A DNA stretch of 49,977 bases from positions 1 through 49,977 of the forward strand of contig JAILIS010000016.1 of assembly GCA_024695145.1 (NCBI GenBank), written 5' to 3'. The notes beneath the pieces were generated by a model, which worked only from the letters and a program-made list of their open reading frames with translations, made no database searches and was not told the DNA's origin. Positions 18,633-26,788 of this stretch are shown piece after piece. This stretch comes from Lachnospiraceae bacterium (GTDB lineage Bacteria > Bacillota > Clostridia > Lachnospirales > Lachnospiraceae). The position numbers and the translations under genes were made by a program. Position 1 is the first letter of the stretch. The number at the start of each line of letters is the position of its first letter.

Positions 18633-19690
18633 TTTGTCTGTCCCCTGTTCGTTTTTTCATCTATCAACTGATGTGCCTTCGCCTGATCGACGATCTCTAT
18701 TCCGACCGGAAGATAAGAATTGGTATAGCCCATATTATTATACTCATAAAGAGCCTGGATACAGGATTTTCCCATTTCATTCGTATCGACGGAAATAGTA
18801 GAGAAGATAACCTGTTTATCCACGGCATCAAGAATGGTATCATTCGCGAAATATCCAACGATCTGGATCTGTCCGACGAGGTTGTAATCTACAACCGCCT
18901 GATATGCACAACGGGTATACACGCTGTTGACACACAGCATGATATTGGGAAGAGTATCTTTCTCAAGAAATATATTTCTGATACTCTCTTCGGCGCTGAA
19001 AATATCCTCGGCTTCGATCCTTACAACTTTTATCTCCGGAAGAGCGGCCTCTTCGTCTTCACCGCTCTTTTCGCGAAAGGAATCCTCTATAGCCATTACT
19101 ATCAGATTGGATGCACCTTCGGACATATCACTGTCGACCAGGATATCTATTGAAGGCAGTTCTTCGCCTCCCGCCTCTGTCAGCCTTTCGATCTGCAGTG
19201 CATACATCTGTCCGAGCTCATAATAGTTGAGTCCGACAAAACACTGCCTTCTGGATCTTTCCACATCATTTTGCAGGACGACAACTCCGATCCCGTCATC
19301 AACAGCTTTGTTGATAAGAGATGCAACCTTGTCGCTCGATCCTCCCGAGAACACGATGCCGTCCATTTTCGAATTGACGGCTATCCTGAGAAGATCCTCT
19401 GCCGAATACTCTCTTCCGAGATCCGATCCTATATCTTCGAGATAAATATTGTATTCCTTTGCCTGCTCATCGGCAGCGTTAAATACCTCCTGCCAGAAAT
19501 CGCTTTCGGAATCCTCCGCGACAAAAGCGTAATGCCTGTCATAATCCATGACCTCTTCATGCTCGACATTATCAAGCGACAGGGTAATGGTCTTAAAGAT
19601 TATCCCGGTGATAACGGCGGCAATTATCATGATCATGGTACCGACGATCATGAAACGGAAGGATTTATTGGAATACTCAGACTTTCGCAT
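18629..19690 (-). CDS. Membrane-anchored sugar-binding sensor (XylFII type)
   Basis: 353 residues. A basic N-terminus and one helix (about 13-33) without lipobox, then a type 1 periplasmic-binding fold (DGIVFSGGSSDKVASLI, GIGVVVLQNDVERSRRQCFVG). Known XylFII proteins are anchored in this way and dimerise with the LytS kinase to detect xylose. The start overlaps the end of ftsH by 14 bases in another frame and has no clear ribosome site, so its translation probably depends on ribosomes finishing ftsH. The next ATG, at residue 14, would cut into the helix. The ligand is not determined. Confidence 0.82.
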   Translation of the reverse strand: MRKSEYSNKSFRFMIVGTMIMIIAAVITGIIFKTITLSLDNVEHEEVMDYDRHYAFVAEDSESDFWQEVFNAADEQAKEYNIYLEDIGSDLGREYSAEDLLRIAVNSKMDGIVFSGGSSDKVASLINKAVDDGIGVVVLQNDVERSRRQCFVGLNYYELGQMYALQIERLTEAGGEELPSIDILVDSDMSEGASNLIVMAIEDSFREKSGEDEEAALPEIKVVRIEAEDIFSAEESIRNIFLEKDTLPNIMLCVNSVYTRCAYQAVVDYNLVGQIQIVGYFANDTILDAVDKQVIFSTISVDTNEMGKSCIQALYEYNNMGYTNSYLPVGIEIVDQAKAHQLIDEKTNRGQTK

Positions 19691-21680
19691 CTACTATCGT
19701 GCCCTTGTCCGCATCTTCGGGTGAAGTCACGGAACCGATCTCTTCGTCAGGATCTGTCTGTGCATCCGGGTCTTTTTCCTCATCAGAATCTTTATCCTCA
19801 TCGGAGTCTTTATCCTCATCCGGATACTTCGTCCTGAATATTTCCATGAACTGCTTTCCGGTGATGCTTTCTTTTTCGAGAAGATATTCAGCCAGTCTGT
19901 CCAGCAGATCCCTGTTCTCATCAAGAAGCCTCTTCGCCTCCTCATAAGCCCCTGACAGGATCCTCATAACTTCCTCGTCGACACCTGCAGCAGTCTCGTC
20001 AGCACATTCCATGACCATTCGGCCGCTCAGATATCTGTCCTCAACGCTCTCAAGCTTTATCAGTCCGAACTTTTCAGACATTCCGAACCGGGTGACCATG
20101 GCTCTTGCAAGAGAAGTTGCCTTTTCTATATCATTGCTGGCACCGTTGGTCACCGAAGCAAATATCAGTTCCTCGGCTGCGCGGCCCGCAAGTGCGGTAA
20201 CAATCTGCTCATACAGTTCATCCTTGGATTCCAGGTGCTTTTCTTCTTCCGGAACATACCATGCGTATCCGAGAGCACCCATGGTCCTCGGCACTATTGT
20301 TATCTTCTGTATCGGATCGGTATTCTTCTGAAGTGCGGATGCAAGAGCATGTCCTATCTCGTGATATGCCACGATCCTGCGTTCCTTCTTGGTCATTATG
20401 CGATCCTTTTTCTCTTTACCCATCATAACTACTTCGATGGCTTCAAGAAGATCCTTCTGGTTGACGGCTTCCCGGCCGCTCTTTACCGCATTGATCGCAG
20501 CTTCATTTACCATATTGGCAAGATCGGATCCAACCGCTCCAGCAGTCGCAAGGGCGATCTCGTCAAAATCAACCGAGTCGTCAAGCAGAACATCCTTGGA
20601 ATGAACTTTGAGTGTCTCCTTACGGCCCTTCAGATCCGGCTTGTCCACGATGATCCTTCTGTCAAACCTTCCGGGACGAAGGAGTGCTTTATCAAGTATC
20701 TCCGGTCTGTTTGTAGCCGCAAGGATCATGATACCTTTTGCGCTGTCAAAACCGTCCATCTCCGAAAGAAGCTGGTTCAGTGTCTGCTCACGCTCATCAT
20801 TACCGCCGCCGTAACGGCTGTCTCTTGATTTTCCTATGGCATCTATCTCATCTATAAAGATAATGCAGGGGGCATTCTTCTGTGCATCCTTAAAAAGGTC
20901 TCTTACTCTGGAAGCTCCGACACCTACATACATTTCAACAAAATCCGAACCGGCAAGCGAAAAAAACGGTACATGCGCTTCACCCGCGACCGCCCTTGCA
21001 AGCAATGTCTTACCCGTTCCGGGAGGTCCGACAAGAAGTGCGCCTTTGGGCAGTTTGGCGCCGATCTTGACATATTTGCCCGGATTGTGAAGAAAATCAA
21101 CAACCTCCTGAAGGGACTCCTTTGCCTCATCCTGGCCCGCAACATCCTTGAATGTAACTCCCGTCTCTTTCTGGACGTACATCTTGGCATTGCTCTTTCC
21201 GACACCCATGATGCCGCCGCCTCCCATCCTTCTCATAAACAGGCTGATGATGAGCCAGAAAAGAAGGATCGGCAGGATATACGAGAGAACAAATGAAAGG
21301 ATCATGGATGACGAATCCGATTCCTTCTGTTCGAATTTCACTCCCGCTTTCAGCAGTCTGTCGGCAAGGGTCGCATCATACACGGGGATCGTGTAGTACT
21401 TCATGGGTACATATGCATTTTCCTGACCCTTCGGTACTATCGTTATCTCATCACTGCTGATGACAACGCTCTCCACTTCACCGTTATCGATCTTCTCAAT
21501 GAATGCATCATATGTGATCTTCTGATTGGTCGCGCTTGAAAACATTGATCTCATATATGAAAGGATCACAAAAAGAACAACCGATACGACCACTATGATG
21601 AGGAGCATCTGCTGATTCTGCTTTTTATTCTTGTTATTGTTGTTATTGTTATTGCCCGGATCATTCTGTTGATTATCCAT
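19677..21680 (-). CDS. ftsH: ATP-dependent zinc metalloprotease FtsH
   Basis: 667 residues. An Asn-rich cytoplasmic start, membrane helices at about 25-43 and 125-147 around a short extracytoplasmic domain, then AAA: Walker A GPPGTGKT near residue 217, Walker [13 protein letters not shown], arginine-finger region [10 protein letters not shown]. Zinc site HEIGH near 440 (usually HEAGH, still HExxH). It degrades membrane and regulatory proteins. The C-terminal about 55 residues are an unusual Asp/Glu/Lys/Ser tail made by 18-bp DNA repeats. It heads the sugar-sensor operon, with good promoter and AAGGAG site, and overlaps the next gene. Confidence 0.96.
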   Translation of the reverse strand: MDNQQNDPGNNNNNNNKNKKQNQQMLLIIVVVSVVLFVILSYMRSMFSSATNQKITYDAFIEKIDNGEVESVVISSDEITIVPKGQENAYVPMKYYTIPVYDATLADRLLKAGVKFEQKESDSSSMILSFVLSYILPILLFWLIISLFMRRMGGGGIMGVGKSNAKMYVQKETGVTFKDVAGQDEAKESLQEVVDFLHNPGKYVKIGAKLPKGALLVGPPGTGKTLLARAVAGEAHVPFFSLAGSDFVEMYVGVGASRVRDLFKDAQKNAPCIIFIDEIDAIGKSRDSRYGGGNDEREQTLNQLLSEMDGFDSAKGIMILAATNRPEILDKALLRPGRFDRRIIVDKPDLKGRKETLKVHSKDVLLDDSVDFDEIALATAGAVGSDLANMVNEAAINAVKSGREAVNQKDLLEAIEVVMMGKEKKDRIMTKKERRIVAYHEIGHALASALQKNTDPIQKITIVPRTMGALGYAWYVPEEEKHLESKDELYEQIVTALAGRAAEELIFASVTNGASNDIEKATSLARAMVTRFGMSEKFGLIKLESVEDRYLSGRMVMECADETAAGVDEEVMRILSGAYEEAKRLLDENRDLLDRLAEYLLEKESITGKQFMEIFRTKYPDEDKDSDEDKDSDEEKDPDAQTDPDEEIGSVTSPEDADKGTIVDAKV
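19765..19818 (-). repeat. Three 18-bp direct repeats in the ftsH tail
   Basis: Units at 19765-19782, 19783-19800 and 19801-19818 share the core TCTTTATCCTCA on the plus strand and encode repeated six-residue acidic units such as DEDKDS. The copy number is likely to vary between strains. Confidence 0.8.
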
Positions 21681-21720
21681 AGATTCTCCTTAAGAAACCG
21701 CCTTTTTGGTTTATCGGTTT

Positions 21721-21750
21721 ATTATAGTGTAAGTACATGCGTAAAATCAA
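21721..21750 (-). promoter_or_regulatory. Sigma-A-type promoter of ftsH
   Basis: Minus strand TTGATT (21745-21750), 18-base spacer, perfect TATAAT (21721-21726). It would drive ftsH and the coupled sensor genes. It is divergent from the MBOAT promoter. Confidence 0.65.
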
Positions 21751-21777
21751 CTTTTTGATGTGAATTTTCTGTGATTA

Positions 21778-21786
21778 TGTTATAAT
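21778..21786 (+). promoter_or_regulatory. Extended -10 promoter of the MBOAT gene
   Basis: TGTTATAAT, a perfect TGn extended -10. The -35 is poor. Seven bases downstream lies the ATG at 21793, so the transcript would have essentially no leader. Confidence 0.6.
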
Positions 21787-21792
21787 TTGGCA

Positions 21793-23271
21793 ATGGCCAT
21801 CACTTCATATTTTTTTATTTTTATATTCTTTCCGATAATAACGGTCCTTTACTGGATCGTTAATTCGCGTAAACTGTATTCGGCAGGCAAGATCATACTG
21901 CTTGTTTCATCACTTTTATTCTACGGACTGCTTACACCGGGGATCAAAGGACTGATCGCCCTTCTCCTTATCATCTCGGTATGCTATCTGCTGTCGACAT
22001 TCGGCATGAGATCATCCTTTTCTCCCGCTTTGCGTAAATCCGTTCTTGCTTTCGGGATAGTGCTTAACATCCTGTTTCTCATTTACTGCAGATACCTGGC
22101 ATATATACAAAGCCTTCTTCCGGCAGATACCGGAAACTCTTTCGTGTTTGAAGCCATAGTCGTTCCGATAGGTATCAGTTATTTTACCTTTTCGCAGATA
22201 GCCTACATGGTCGATTCATACCGGGATCCGGATATCAGATACAGTTTTTTGGATTACGTACTTTTTGTTTCCTTTTTTCCGAAGATAACAGTCGGTCCCA
22301 TAGCGCTGACGACCGAGATGATCCCCCAGTTCAATGACATTGTGCGCAAACAGCTTAATTACGACAACATGGCCAGGGGCTTTTACCGGTTTTCACTCGG
22401 ACTTGCCAAGAAGCTCCTGATCGCAGATAATCTGGGCCCCTTTGTGGATATCGGATACAAGAATATTCCGAATCTGTCTTCGGGCGATGCGCTGCTTGTG
22501 ACACTTTCATATACGCTGCAGTTATATTTCGACTTTTCGGGATACTGTGATCTTGCTTCGGGAATGTGTCTGATGCTCGGTATGGATCTGTGTGAGAATT
22601 TTGACGGGCCCTACCACAGCCTGTCGATCTACGAATTCTGGAAAAGATGGCATATCTCGCTTACGCGATTTTTCAGGAACTATCTGTATATTCCGCTTGG
22701 AGGTAACAGAAAGGGCAAGGTCAGGACATATGTCAATAACATGATCATCTTCCTTGTGAGCGGACTGTGGCACGGAGCAGCCAATCACTTTATCATATGG
22801 GGCGCACTGCACGGTGTCGGCGTGATCATAAGCAGACTGGTACGGCCCGTTACACAAAAGCTCCCCAAGATCATACGATGGCTCCTCACTTTTTCTTTCG
22901 TCAATTTTGCATGGGTATTCTTTCGTGCGGATGACACGGCAATGGCGCTCGATATGCTCAAACAGGTTTTTACAGGAGGGCTTGGTGCGCTGAATTCCGG
23001 AATAGTCGGAGCCTCGATACCGGCTGAATTTCAGCTGTTCCAGTGGTTTGTATTAAAGCTTGCCCCCGGTCTTACGTTTTATACCGGATGCGGGATATGG
23101 ATACTGCTCGTAGCCGTTGCACTGTATTTTGCAGCCCTCTCCAAACCGTCGGGACAAAGGTGTGCTTCATTTGCTCCTTCCCGTAAAGCATTACTGGTGA
23201 CCGTTATCCTGTTTGTATGGTCGGTATTATCCCTTTCCGATGTGGCCGAATTCATATACGTTAATTTTTAA
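21793..23271 (+). CDS. MBOAT family membrane O-acyltransferase
   Basis: 492 residues from the ATG at 21793 (a TTG at 21787 is possible). Polytopic, about 10-12 helices, with the DltB/AlgI-type motif SGLWHGAANHFIIWGALHG carrying the catalytic His, and NFDGPYHSLSIYEFWKRWHISL before it. Such proteins pass acyl groups across the membrane to a surface polymer. The next gene, 3 bases on, encodes an SGNH-like partner, matching the AlgI-AlgJ/X or DltB-DltD pairing. No Dlt activating genes are present, so the target is more likely a surface polysaccharide. No ribosome site is visible before the start. Confidence 0.92.
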   Translation: MAITSYFFIFIFFPIITVLYWIVNSRKLYSAGKIILLVSSLLFYGLLTPGIKGLIALLLIISVCYLLSTFGMRSSFSPALRKSVLAFGIVLNILFLIYCRYLAYIQSLLPADTGNSFVFEAIVVPIGISYFTFSQIAYMVDSYRDPDIRYSFLDYVLFVSFFPKITVGPIALTTEMIPQFNDIVRKQLNYDNMARGFYRFSLGLAKKLLIADNLGPFVDIGYKNIPNLSSGDALLVTLSYTLQLYFDFSGYCDLASGMCLMLGMDLCENFDGPYHSLSIYEFWKRWHISLTRFFRNYLYIPLGGNRKGKVRTYVNNMIIFLVSGLWHGAANHFIIWGALHGVGVIISRLVRPVTQKLPKIIRWLLTFSFVNFAWVFFRADDTAMALDMLKQVFTGGLGALNSGIVGASIPAEFQLFQWFVLKLAPGLTFYTGCGIWILLVAVALYFAALSKPSGQRCASFAPSRKALLVTVILFVWSVLSLSDVAEFIYVNF

Positions 23272-23274
23272 GAC

Positions 23275-24321
23275 ATGACAGACAAACAGTTTTTTGTAAG
23301 ATCAATCACATATTCTCTGATCGCTTTGCTGTTCATTGCGGTGCTTACCGCAGTGACGGATCCGTTCGTTCATTTTCATAAACCGTTTTTCGGCCTCGCA
23401 GCCACGGAAACAGAGGAGCGCGGACAACAGATAGGTGTTGCCAAGAACATGGATTACGATACTGCGATCATAGGTTCATCAATGGCTGAGAACTTTGAAG
23501 CCGGATGGTTCAATGACGGAGTGATCGGCAACAAGACGGTAAAGCTGTCCATGCAGGGTGCCCACTTTGACGATTATTCAAGGCTTCTTAACGTTGTTCT
23601 GAAAAATCCCGAAGTAAAGACCGTGATATTTTCACTGGACAACTATATCCTGCTTCATAATCCCGACGAATTCCCGACTACGATACCGGAATATCTTGAG
23701 AACGACAAACTTTCGGACGATATTTACTATCTGTGGAACAAATCGGTCTTCTTTGTATTTATCCCGCAGTTCCTGATCAATAACATAACCGAGGGATTTT
23801 CAGCCGATACCGCATATTGCTGGGCGAACAGATACACCTTCGATAAGTACGTGGCAAGAGCCACCTATCTTCCTTTCAGGCTGATGACTCCCGATCCGGA
23901 GCAGCCGTTCAATTCGTATTACGAATACGTGGATGAATTTCTTGCAGGGATAACACCTTACATCGAGTCGAGACCTGACGTGACTTTCTACTTCTATTCT
24001 TCACCTTACAGCATACTGTACTGGGATGACTGTATATTGCGGGGACGGCTCACGGCCGAGATCTGCGCCATAAACGAAGTGTATTCGAAACTGCTCGAAT
24101 ACGATAATGTCCGGATATTCTATTTCCAGGACGACTGGGAAGTGATCACGGATCTGAACAACTATAAAGACTACTCCCACTTCAGCCAGGAGATAAGTCA
24201 CTATCTGTATGAATGCATGAGAGACGGAAAACACGAACTTACAAAGGATACGTCATTTGACACCCTGCTGAAGTTTTCGGAAGACGTGGCCGACTACGAC
24301 CACGAATCATCCTTCCACTGA
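23275..24321 (+). CDS. Membrane-anchored SGNH-like partner of the MBOAT acyltransferase
   Basis: 348 residues: one N-terminal helix (about 8-28) and an extracellular domain. IIGSSMAENF provides a GxS nucleophile-like serine near residue 78, and YKDYSHFS near residue 300 supplies the Asp-His pair typical of AlgX/AlgJ/DltD-like SGNH proteins. It probably receives the acyl group from the MBOAT protein and places it on a glycan. Start is 3 bases after the MBOAT stop. Its 3' end overlaps the convergent DUF1846 fusion gene by 15 bases. Confidence 0.75.
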   Translation: MTDKQFFVRSITYSLIALLFIAVLTAVTDPFVHFHKPFFGLAATETEERGQQIGVAKNMDYDTAIIGSSMAENFEAGWFNDGVIGNKTVKLSMQGAHFDDYSRLLNVVLKNPEVKTVIFSLDNYILLHNPDEFPTTIPEYLENDKLSDDIYYLWNKSVFFVFIPQFLINNITEGFSADTAYCWANRYTFDKYVARATYLPFRLMTPDPEQPFNSYYEYVDEFLAGITPYIESRPDVTFYFYSSPYSILYWDDCILRGRLTAEICAINEVYSKLLEYDNVRIFYFQDDWEVITDLNNYKDYSHFSQEISHYLYECMRDGKHELTKDTSFDTLLKFSEDVADYDHESSFH

Positions 24322-26718
24322 TGCCGATACAGGCTGCTTCCACAGATCACGGGGATATACTCCCGCTTCTTTGAGTGCCTTGATACTCTCCTTCACATAC
24401 TCCCTGTCTTCTTTGTATGTAACACCGAACCATCTGTCGGATGACGTGAGTACTTTGACCTTTGCACGATCCGACTTGATCATGTCATCCACAACAAAGG
24501 GAAGATAACATTCCGCCTTTTCGGGATTCTTCGGAAGATCCTCCCGGTAAAACCTTGTAAACTCTTTATCAAGCTCATCGAGAAAATCAACGGTAAATCC
24601 CCATATGTTCATACTGACGGTACTGTCTTTCGAAATACTCTCATAATCCGTTCCGTTCTCAGTATACTTCGGACCTTCAGCGGTACTGATAATGCTGGTC
24701 CTCTCGGTTATCCCGGCAAGATTGCCGCTCTCATCGACCGAGCATACTCCCCGGCTGACGGACCCGTTCTCGGTAAGCGTATTTCCGAGCCTGTATCCGA
24801 CCATACAGTAATTACCTGTCTCATCTTTTGCCGATTCAAGATGTTCATATATCTTGCAGAAGGCTTCACGTCCGTAAAAATCATCCGCATTGATGACTGC
24901 GAAAGGACCCGTCAGTGCACTCCTTGCGGCTCTTACCGCGTGGGCCGTGCCGTAAGGTTTGGTCCGCTGAGGGTAAACGGTTTCCCCTTCAGGTATATCC
25001 GTAAGTTCCTGAAATACATATTCAACCTCTACGAAAGACGATACCCTGTCACCCACGGCCTCTTTGAACACTTCAAGATTTTCCTTTTTGATTATGAATA
25101 TGACTTTTTCAAATCCGGCTTTTATCGCGTCATAAATAGAAAAGTCTATGATCTTGTCATTTTCATCATCAACCGTATCGATCTGCTTGAGTCCGCCGTA
25201 CCGGGATCCCATACCGGCCGCCATTATCACGAGTGCCGGCTTGTTCTCCTTCTTTTTCACCACTCTGACGGGCTCGCTTGTAACGTCTATGCCGAGTCTT
25301 TTAAACGTTCTGATATCCGCAGGAGAAAGCATGACCGATGTATGGGCCTGAAGACCCTTTAGTTTGGGTATCTGTGACAGAGCTATCTTTGCGTTGTCAT
25401 CGGAAATGGAAGCTATCGAAAGAGCGATCAGAACCTCATCCGTATGGAGTCTCGGATTCTTTCCGCCGAGGAATTTGACTTTCAGCTCGGCGATCGGCTC
25501 TATGGCTTCCGGAGATATCAGATGAGTGTCATGATCAATACCGCCGAGATATTTGAGGGCGTTCAACAGCAGCGCTGCGGAAGCACCCAGAAGATCCGTG
25601 GTCTTGCTGGTAATTATCTCACCGTTTTCAAGTTCAATGGCGGCTGTAGGTACGCCGAGCTTTTGAGCGCGGTTGTTGCAGGCAACGGTAACTTTTCTGT
25701 CATCCGTTGTGATCCCGGCCTGTTTGAGAAGGAATTCGATCTTGAGTACCTCGCTCTCATTTGCCTTTTCTTCGACCACCCTGTTGAGAGTTGAGTAATA
25801 TCTCCTGATGATCTCCTGCTTTGACGCCTCACAGCAGACTTCATCATCGATGATACAGTTGCCGACCATATTGACGCCCATATCGGTCGGAGATTTGTAC
25901 GGACTGTCTCCGTAAATCTGACCGAACATGGCGTTTAATACGGGGAATATCTCTATATCCCTGTTGTAATTGACTGTAGTCTCTTTATATGCCTCCAGAT
26001 GGAACGGGTCGATCATATTAACGTCATCAAGATCTGCCGTCGCAGCCTCATACGCAAGATTGATCGGATGCTTGAGCGGTATGTTCCAGATGGGAAAGGT
26101 CTCGAACTTTGCGTATCCGGCCTTGATACCGCGTTTGTTTTCCTGATAAAGCTGGGACAGACATGTTGCCATCTTGCCGCTTCCGGGACCCGGTGCGGTA
26201 ACGATCACGAGAGGTCTTGTGGTCTCAACATATTCATTCTTACCGAACCCTTCATCACTCATGATGAGCGGGATATTGGATGGATATCCCTCGATATAAT
26301 AATGCATGTAGACATTGATATTCCTTTTCTGCATTCGCTGTCTGAACTTCTTTGCCGTCTCCTGCCCGGTAAAATGAGTTACAACAACAGAGGAAACATA
26401 CAGCCCCTTATCCTCAAATAACTGCTTCAGCCGCAGTACATCCTCATCATAAGTGATACCGATATCTCCTCTTATCTTTTTACGGTCTATATCCATTGCC
26501 GAAATCACGATGATGATCTCCGCCTGATCCGCCAGCTGCATGAGCATTCTCAGTTTACTGTCGGGTTCGAATCCAGGAAGGACCCTCGATGCATGGTAGT
26601 CATCATACAGCTTGCCACCGAACTCGAGATACAACTTGTCCCCGAACTTTCCGATACGCTCCCGGATATGCTCCGACTGCATTTTCAGATATTTTTCATT
26701 GTCAAATCCTGTTTTCAT
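24307..26718 (-). CDS. Fusion: DUF1846 protein with C-terminal sugar-nucleotidyltransferase domain
   Basis: 803 residues from the ATG at 26718, which follows GAGG (a GTG at 26724 is in frame). Residues 1-about 490 form a full DUF1846 protein with the glycine-rich APGPGSGKMATCLSQL, DPFHLEAY and DSPYKSPTDMGVNM; this family has structures but an unclear function. Residues about 493-803 form a GT-A nucleotidyltransferase: LVIMAAGMGSRYGGLKQID at the start, VINADDFYG as the metal/substrate block and a later SMNIWGF. DUF1846 proteins are normally about 500 residues and end there. The gene has its own promoter and lies 64 bases after ptsI. Activity is not predictable. Confidence 0.85.
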   Translation of the reverse strand: MKTGFDNEKYLKMQSEHIRERIGKFGDKLYLEFGGKLYDDYHASRVLPGFEPDSKLRMLMQLADQAEIIIVISAMDIDRKKIRGDIGITYDEDVLRLKQLFEDKGLYVSSVVVTHFTGQETAKKFRQRMQKRNINVYMHYYIEGYPSNIPLIMSDEGFGKNEYVETTRPLVIVTAPGPGSGKMATCLSQLYQENKRGIKAGYAKFETFPIWNIPLKHPINLAYEAATADLDDVNMIDPFHLEAYKETTVNYNRDIEIFPVLNAMFGQIYGDSPYKSPTDMGVNMVGNCIIDDEVCCEASKQEIIRRYYSTLNRVVEEKANESEVLKIEFLLKQAGITTDDRKVTVACNNRAQKLGVPTAAIELENGEIITSKTTDLLGASAALLLNALKYLGGIDHDTHLISPEAIEPIAELKVKFLGGKNPRLHTDEVLIALSIASISDDNAKIALSQIPKLKGLQAHTSVMLSPADIRTFKRLGIDVTSEPVRVVKKKENKPALVIMAAGMGSRYGGLKQIDTVDDENDKIIDFSIYDAIKAGFEKVIFIIKKENLEVFKEAVGDRVSSFVEVEYVFQELTDIPEGETVYPQRTKPYGTAHAVRAARSALTGPFAVINADDFYGREAFCKIYEHLESAKDETGNYCMVGYRLGNTLTENGSVSRGVCSVDESGNLAGITERTSIISTAEGPKYTENGTDYESISKDSTVSMNIWGFTVDFLDELDKEFTRFYREDLPKNPEKAECYLPFVVDDMIKSDRAKVKVLTSSDRWFGVTYKEDREYVKESIKALKEAGVYPRDLWKQPVSASVEG

Positions 26719-26754
26719 ATCCACCTCTGTGATCTTCCGTAAATATTATGATTA

Positions 26755-26784
26755 AATATAGCATACCGGATCGTCTGTATACAA
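26755..26784 (-). promoter_or_regulatory. Promoter of the DUF1846 fusion gene
   Basis: Minus strand TTGTAT (26779-26784), 18 bases, TATATT (26755-26760) preceded by TGC, an extended -10. It sits in the gap after ptsI, where no terminator hairpin is visible. Confidence 0.5.
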
Positions 26785-26788
26785 GTTA

